From: an uncultured Clostridia bacterium
Lineage (GTDB): Bacteria; Bacillota; Clostridia; Christensenellales; CAG-138
Length of the DNA stretch: 54,472 nt
NCBI GenBank assembly: GCA_944336625.1
Contig: CALVLF010000097.1
Span: 1 to 54,472, forward strand
Direction of reading: 5' to 3'
The translations under genes were made by a program, and so were the position numbers. This document shows, piece after piece, positions 50,275-54,472 of this stretch (its first letter is position 1; every line of letters begins with the position of its first letter). Under the pieces are notes generated by a model. That model was given only the letters and a program-made list of their open reading frames with translations, was not told where the DNA came from and searched no databases.

Positions 50275-51003
50275 TTACAGAAAGCCGCCATCCACCCCCA
50301 GCACCTGGCCGGTAATGAAGCTGGCCCGGGTGCTGGCCAGGAACAGGATGGCTTCCGCCACCTCATCGGCCTGGCCAATGCGGCAAAGGGGCGTGCGGGC
50401 CGCAAGCTCTTCCATATCCGCTGGGGAAAGGGCGGCGTTCATGTCCGTTTGAATGACGCCGGGGGCTACGCAGTTTACCCGGATATTGCTGGGGCCCAGC
50501 TCCTTGGCCAGGGCCTTTGTCAGGCCGATGAGGCCGGCTTTGGCGGCGGAATAGGGCACCTCGCAGCTGGCGCCGCTGATGCCCCACATAGAACTGACGT
50601 TGACAATGGCGCCCTGCTTCCGGACCAGCATGGAAGGAAGGGCAGCGGCGATCATATTCCGGGCGCCTAGCAGGTTGGTATTCAGGGTTTCGGCCCAGAT
50701 CTCCGGCCCGGCGTCCTGGAACTGGCAGGGGAGGGAAATCCCGGCGTTGTTAACCAGGGCATCCAGGGGACCGAACTGGTCCGCCACGGCTGCCACCAGG
50801 GCTTCGCAGGCCTCTGGGGAGCGGATGTCCCCCTGGAAGGCATAGGCCAGGCCGCCAAAATCCCGGATGGATTCCACCACCTCCAGGCCCTGCTTTTCGG
50901 CCCTGTGATAGCAGACGGCGACCCGCCAGCAATCTCTGGCAAAGGCAAAGGCAGCGGCCCGGCCAATACCCCGGGAAGCGCCAGTAATGAGTACGGTTGG
51001 CAT
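50275..51003 (-). CDS. SDR family oxidoreductase (FabG-like)
   Basis: This 242-residue classical short-chain dehydrogenase has the TGASRGIG cofactor loop (residues 7-14), NNAG and the catalytic serine in VNVSSMWG. It also has the YSAAK catalytic pair and the PGVIQTDM segment. The nearby family pattern GQVLGVDGGFL at the C-terminus is FabG-like. It may be a 3-oxoacyl-ACP reductase, given the ACP gene nearby, or another dehydrogenase. The ATG at 51003 has AGAGGTGA upstream. It starts 16 bp after the MATE gene, on the same strand. Confidence 0.92.
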   Translation of the reverse strand: MPTVLITGASRGIGRAAAFAFARDCWRVAVCYHRAEKQGLEVVESIRDFGGLAYAFQGDIRSPEACEALVAAVADQFGPLDALVNNAGISLPCQFQDAGPEIWAETLNTNLLGARNMIAAALPSMLVRKQGAIVNVSSMWGISGASCEVPYSAAKAGLIGLTKALAKELGPSNIRVNCVAPGVIQTDMNAALSPADMEELAARTPLCRIGQADEVAEAILFLASTRASFITGQVLGVDGGFL

Positions 51004-51019
51004 GGTTGATTCACCTCTT

Positions 51020-52414
51020 TCAGGATGGGTTCGTGGGGGAAGGAGCCCCCTCTTTTTCCAGAAGCTCTCTCCAGACGGTGCGGCGCATGGCCAGATAGCT
51101 GGCACTGCCGCCGATCAGATCGGAAAGGGGCTCTGCAAAGAATACGGCAAAGGCGCCTATGGGCAATACCTTTGGCAAAAGCCAAACCAGGGGGATAACC
51201 AGGATGACTTTGCGGAAAAGGGAGAAGAAGATGGCCTCTTTGGAACGGCCGATGGAAACGAAGGTATGCTGCCCGGCGATTTGCAGCGCCATAAAGAAGA
51301 AAAGGCAAAAATAGGCCTGCATGGCTGGGGCACCCAGGCGGATGAGTTCCGCTTCCCCATTGAAGATGCGGATAAAGGCCTGGGGAAAGGCCATAACGCT
51401 GGCCCAGAACAGGAAGCAGTACAGGGCGGCATAGAGGGTAAGGAGCCGTATTGCCTCCCGGGTACGGCCATAGCAACGGGCCCCGTAATTATAGCTGATT
51501 ACCGGCTGGGCGCCTCCAACCAGGCCAGAAACGGGCATATTAGCGATTTCCCGCACAGAATTGATCACCGTCATGCAGCTGACGTAAAGCTCCCCGCCCA
51601 GAGCCTGGAGAGAGGCATTGTATACCATGCCCACGGCACTATTGGTGACGGACATGGTGAAGCCCGTAAGCCCCAGGGCCACCATATCCCGCACCACAGG
51701 CCACTGGAGGCGCAGGCAGGGCAGGCGGAGCCGCAAAATGGCCCGGTGCCCCTGCAAAAACAGGAAGGCCCATAAAAAGGAGCAGAATTGGGAGATGACC
51801 GTAGCCAGAGCCGCGCCTTTGACCCCCATATCCAGCAGAAAGATGAAAACAGGATCCAGAAGAATATTCACCAGCGCTCCCAGCAGCACCGTCATCATGG
51901 CCACTCCAGGATAGCCCTGGCCAGTAATGAAGGGGTTCATCCCCAGGCTCAATAAAACGAATATGGTACCCGATAGGTAAATATCCAGGTAAGCATTGGC
52001 ATAGGGAAAGGTGCTTTCTACCGCGCCCGTAGCATACAGAAGCGGCTCTTTTACCAGGTATCCCAGAACCGTCAGGACAAGGCCGGAGAGGGCCAGCAGA
52101 GAAAAGGCATTTCCCTGAATCATTTCTGCTTGCTCCAGATCCCCAGCACCTCGGGCCATGGCGCATAGAGGAGCACCTCCATCGGAAAACAGCCGCTGGA
52201 AGGCGCTGATTACCGCAATGATGGGAAAGGCAAGGCCTACGCCCGTCAGAGCCAGCCGCCCATTTACCGGAAGATGGCCCAAATAGATCCGGTCTACCAC
52301 ACTATAGAGCATATTTACCAGCAGGGCAATGGTCAGGGGCCCGGCCTGCCGGAAGATCGCTAGGGAAATGGAACCCCTGGAAAAATCCCGCCAAGAAGCG
52401 TCCGACTCCCGCAA
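51020..52414 (-). CDS. MATE family efflux transporter
   Basis: The 464-residue membrane protein has about twelve transmembrane helices in two related halves, typical of MATE exporters that use Na+ or H+ gradients. Family segments include AGPLTIALLVNMLYSVVDRIYLGHL at the N-terminus (in parts), GMNPFITGQGYP and the second-half counterpart VGGAQPVISYNYGAR. Translation starts at a TTG with AGGAGG 8 bases upstream. The next gene is an SDR reductase. MATE proteins export drugs or metabolites; the substrate is not predictable. Confidence 0.92.
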   Translation of the reverse strand: MRESDASWRDFSRGSISLAIFRQAGPLTIALLVNMLYSVVDRIYLGHLPVNGRLALTGVGLAFPIIAVISAFQRLFSDGGAPLCAMARGAGDLEQAEMIQGNAFSLLALSGLVLTVLGYLVKEPLLYATGAVESTFPYANAYLDIYLSGTIFVLLSLGMNPFITGQGYPGVAMMTVLLGALVNILLDPVFIFLLDMGVKGAALATVISQFCSFLWAFLFLQGHRAILRLRLPCLRLQWPVVRDMVALGLTGFTMSVTNSAVGMVYNASLQALGGELYVSCMTVINSVREIANMPVSGLVGGAQPVISYNYGARCYGRTREAIRLLTLYAALYCFLFWASVMAFPQAFIRIFNGEAELIRLGAPAMQAYFCLFFFMALQIAGQHTFVSIGRSKEAIFFSLFRKVILVIPLVWLLPKVLPIGAFAVFFAEPLSDLIGGSASYLAMRRTVWRELLEKEGAPSPTNPS

Positions 52415-52442
52415 GGGAAAGCCTCCTTTTTATTATTATAGG

Positions 52443-52458
52443 CCCGGCATAAGCCGGG
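52443..52458 (-). terminator. Weak hairpin between the CoA-transferase and MATE genes
   Basis: CCCGGC (52443-52448) pairs with GCCGGG (52453-52458), loop ATAA. No T run follows on the minus strand; instead a TATAAT box overlaps the region before the MATE ribosome site, without a good -35. Confidence 0.3.
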
Positions 52459-52502
52459 GCTGCGCAGGGCATTGCTGGGAAGGGAAGCCCCTGCCGGAGA
52501 AA

Positions 52503-54011
52503 TTACAGGCGAAGGGCTACGGGGAAGGGAAGCCTATTCAGAATATCCCGCTGAAGATCTACGCCGGGATATACCTCCGTAAGGGTAAGGCCCTCCTCCG
52601 TCAGGCGAAAGAGGCAGCGCTCCGTAACGTATAGGACCTCCTGGCCCGATTCCCGGGCGTTTTTCGCGCTGAAGCTGATGGCGCCCACTTGCTCCACGAA
52701 TTTCTGAATGGAGCCCTCCTGCAGGATCTTTACCTGGCCGTAGCGGTTTTCCGCCTGGAGCCCGCCGGAATTGAAGGTCAGGCAGAATACCACCTTTTTT
52801 GCGTTCTGGGTGATATCGGCAAAGCCGCCGATGCCCGCCAGCTTATTGGGGCTGATATGGCCGTTGACGTTCCCTGCCCGGTCTACTTCCAAGGCGCCGA
52901 TATAGCAGATGTCCAGCCCGCCGCCATCGTAAAAATCAAACATCTGGGCGGCGTTGATGATACAATGGGCCCCTACAGCGGAGCCAAAGGCTTTGCCGGA
53001 AGCTGGCATGCCGCCAATGGCCCCATCCTCCACCGTCAGGGTGATGGAATTGAGCAGGTGCTGCTTGGCAGCTTCCAGGGCCACGCCCTCCGGAACGCCG
53101 ATACCCAGGTTCACGAACATGCCCGGGCGCAGCTCCTTTACCGCCCGCTTTGCCACGGTGGTACGGGCCGCATCGGTTTTGGAAGGGCCATGGGATAAGA
53201 CGAACTCGGTGATTTCATCCGCCGTCATAAAACGGTCGCCGCCATAGGCGGGCTCATAGCCTTCTACGCCTAGGATGGGCTGCTGCTCCGGGCAAAGGAC
53301 GATATAATCCACAAAGGAGGCCGGAATGATGCATTCCCAGGGCCTGCGTTTTTCCACGAAGCCCCGGACCTGGACGATAACCTTACCCCCGTTGCGCTTG
53401 GTAGCCATGGCCAGGGAAAGGGCATCCAGGGTGCAGCTTTCATGCTCCATGGTGATATTGCCAAAGCGGTCGCAGCTGCTGCCCTTGATCAGGGCCACGT
53501 CAAAGCGGGGCAGCTTATATTTGAGATATCGCCGCCCGTCGATGAAGATGTCCGTTACCCAGTCCTCCGTAGCCTTTTCATTGAGCTTGCTGCCCCCGTA
53601 CAGAGGGTCCACAAAAAGGTTCAGGCCGCTCCTGGTAATGTAATGGGGCATGCTGCTGCAGGCATCCCGCACCATATGGGACATGGCCCCAAAGGGCAGG
53701 TTATAGCCGGCGATCCGGTTTTCCAGCACCATCTTAGCCGTGCCCGGCATGGTAGCGTAATGGCTGAGAACCACGGCCTTGACCCCGCCGCTGGTAATGA
53801 TCCGCTCGCAGTCGGAACCCTCCTGCCAGTCCCCAAAGCCGGTTTCGCAGAACATGGTAAGTTCCCCGGGATGCCCGGTTTCTACAAACCGGTCCCCCAG
53901 GGCGCCCAGGAGCTGCTGTGGATTGGCCAGGGTTAAAAAGGCGTTTACGCCGATAAACGCCCCGTCCGGGATACAGGCTACGGCTTCATGGGCCGAAACA
54001 AATTCAGGCAT
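52503..54011 (-). CDS. Fused acyl-CoA:acetate/propionate CoA-transferase
   Basis: The 502-residue class I CoA-transferase has both subunit halves in one chain. The first half has DGAFIGVNAF and the SGGVKAVVLSHYATMPG region; the second has VNLGIGVPEGV and the catalytic glutamate E328 in TVEDGAIGGMPASG. The layout matches propionate/acetate CoA-transferase (Pct) rather than the two-subunit forms. It moves CoA between acyl-CoA and a carboxylate such as acetate in fermentation. AGGGGG precedes the ATG. It has a terminator-flanked position, so it may be monocistronic. Confidence 0.9.
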   Translation of the reverse strand: MPEFVSAHEAVACIPDGAFIGVNAFLTLANPQQLLGALGDRFVETGHPGELTMFCETGFGDWQEGSDCERIITSGGVKAVVLSHYATMPGTAKMVLENRIAGYNLPFGAMSHMVRDACSSMPHYITRSGLNLFVDPLYGGSKLNEKATEDWVTDIFIDGRRYLKYKLPRFDVALIKGSSCDRFGNITMEHESCTLDALSLAMATKRNGGKVIVQVRGFVEKRRPWECIIPASFVDYIVLCPEQQPILGVEGYEPAYGGDRFMTADEITEFVLSHGPSKTDAARTTVAKRAVKELRPGMFVNLGIGVPEGVALEAAKQHLLNSITLTVEDGAIGGMPASGKAFGSAVGAHCIINAAQMFDFYDGGGLDICYIGALEVDRAGNVNGHISPNKLAGIGGFADITQNAKKVVFCLTFNSGGLQAENRYGQVKILQEGSIQKFVEQVGAISFSAKNARESGQEVLYVTERCLFRLTEEGLTLTEVYPGVDLQRDILNRLPFPVALRL

Positions 54012-54293
54012 GGAATACCCCCTGGTTATTACAAACCGAATACAAAAATTTCAACCTTTATTTTATCAAATCCCAGGGACAGGCGCTACCTATTCTTTTC
54101 ATGCGGCTGCAAAGCGGCATGGAAACCCAGCCCCAAAAATAAAAGGCCTCCGGCTGTCATGCTTCCGAAGGCAGCAGAGAAAAGATTCGGGTTCCAGCTC
54201 CCAGGGCCTGCGGCCGTAAGGCGGCTTCCGCCTTCCTGCCAGGCAAACAAATAGCCATACAGGGGGCTTTTAAAGAAGGAACTGAAACGCAAA
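54012..54293. other. Intergenic region with no supported gene
   Basis: This interval separates the CoA-transferase start from the terminator of the partial gene. Open readings across it lack ribosome sites and domain patterns. TTGAAA-17-TAATAA on the minus strand (54054-54026) looks promoter-like but would start transcription inside the ribosome site. Confidence 0.5.
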
Positions 54294-54329
54294 ATAAAAA
54301 GGCTGCCGCAGCAGAAAGCTGCGGCAGCC
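54294..54329 (-). terminator. Terminator of the partial rhodanese-like gene
   Basis: A perfect 12-bp stem (54301-54312 with 54318-54329) has a 5-nt loop and is followed on the minus strand by TTTTTATTTT. Confidence 0.92.
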
Positions 54330-54339
54330 CAGAGCACGC

Positions 54340-54472
54340 TTACTCCGCGGCGCCGGTCTCGACTTTGTCAGCCTTGACTTCGCTCCAGTTGTTGAACCCA
54401 TCCTGGAGGGTGTAGACCTTGGACATATCATAGCCGATTTCGGAAAGGGCGTTGGTGGAAACCTGGGCATAT
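54340..54472 (-). CDS. C-terminal end of a rhodanese-like domain protein (partial)
   Basis: Only the last 43 codons lie in the window, entering from the right edge. The reading STNALSEIGYDMSKVYTLQDG, then FNNWSEVK, matches the final helix-strand-turn of rhodanese domains, which usually end in a pattern like LxxLGYxxVYxLxGGxxxW. The active-site cysteine would lie outside the window. Sulfurtransferase activity is therefore unproven. Confidence 0.6.
   Translation of the reverse strand, partial: YAQVSTNALSEIGYDMSKVYTLQDGFNNWSEVKADKVETGAAE

Noticed and set aside
52435..52440. TATAAT box just before the MATE gene
   Set aside because: No acceptable -35 exists at 16-19 bases; the spacer is a GC hairpin. 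Kept only as a note.
54026..54054. TTGAAA-17-TAATAA as the CoA-transferase promoter
   Set aside because: The spacing is good, but the predicted transcript start (about 54019) would cut into the AGGGGG ribosome site 7-12 bases before the ATG, so I do not list it as a promoter.
54086..54337. An 83-codon minus-strand reading upstream of the CoA-transferase
   Set aside because: It would start inside the terminator stem of the partial rhodanese-like gene and has no ribosome site.
1..54472. CRISPR arrays, tRNA/rRNA genes, insertion sequences, prophage
   Set aside because: I looked for regular spaced repeats, cloverleaf or rRNA sequences, transposases and phage structural genes and saw none; a covariance or profile search could still find a small RNA gene.

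Overview
The window reads as chromosomal DNA of a GC-rich, spore-forming member of the Clostridia (Firmicutes). By eye the GC content is in the high fifties; I did not compute it. The evidence is a Gram-positive PolC polymerase, an uninterrupted sporulation sigma factor (SigK), RNase J, YlbF, Rex, PlsY, a CD1247-type zinc-ribbon protein and AGGAGG-type ribosome sites. I see no phage genes, insertion sequences, CRISPR arrays, tRNA or rRNA genes. Nearly all of it is vertically inherited core genome with short accessory stretches.

Layout. 1-8.1 kb: rex, an intergenic stretch full of inverted repeats, two VanW-family envelope proteins, a GntR regulator, an orphan DNA methyltransferase, a DUF5655 protein and a class I aminotransferase. 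8.3-13.2 kb: rnj-ylbF-mltG-U32 peptidase, closed by tandem terminators. 13.4-18.9 kb: a LysR gene, then a MerR-led operon encoding a cupin, a carboxymuconolactone-decarboxylase-like protein, a DUF362 lipoprotein, an ECF S component and an ArsP/YraQ-type permease. 19-21.8 kb: sigK, plsY, the CD1247-type gene and efp. 21.9-25.4 kb: a four-gene polar amino acid ABC transporter behind a conspicuously AT-rich control region. 25.4-26.3 kb: an endonuclease IV-like TIM barrel.

26.4-48 kb is a dense translation, envelope and replication block on the plus strand: rpsB-tsf, pyrH, frr with a small PASTA-like gene, uppS-cdsA-dxr-rseP-ispG-polC, rimP-nusA-rnpM-ylxQ-infB-rbfA-nrnA-truB-ribF, and rpsO. It couples ribosome assembly, isoprenoid and undecaprenyl lipid synthesis, phospholipid synthesis and replication. 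48-54.5 kb: a ComEC-like metallo-beta-lactamase protein, a stand-alone acyl carrier protein, a nitroreductase, a MATE/SDR pair, a fused CoA-transferase and the end of a rhodanese-like gene.

The most unusual observations are: (1) PolC keeps its polymerase and PHP parts, but its inserted DEDDh exonuclease domain has lost all five canonical catalytic residues; (2) IspG lacks the conserved glutamate that is the fourth ligand of its 4Fe-4S cluster, and Dxr in the same operon has Gln in place of the His of its DSEH motif; (3) RibF has an FAD-synthetase half but no recognisable riboflavin-kinase half; (4) the nusA operon leader carries two mutually exclusive terminator hairpins; (5) the MerR/cupin/CMD/DUF362/ECF/permease operon looks like an undescribed uptake-and-processing system; (6) plsY appears to be transcribed as a leaderless mRNA.
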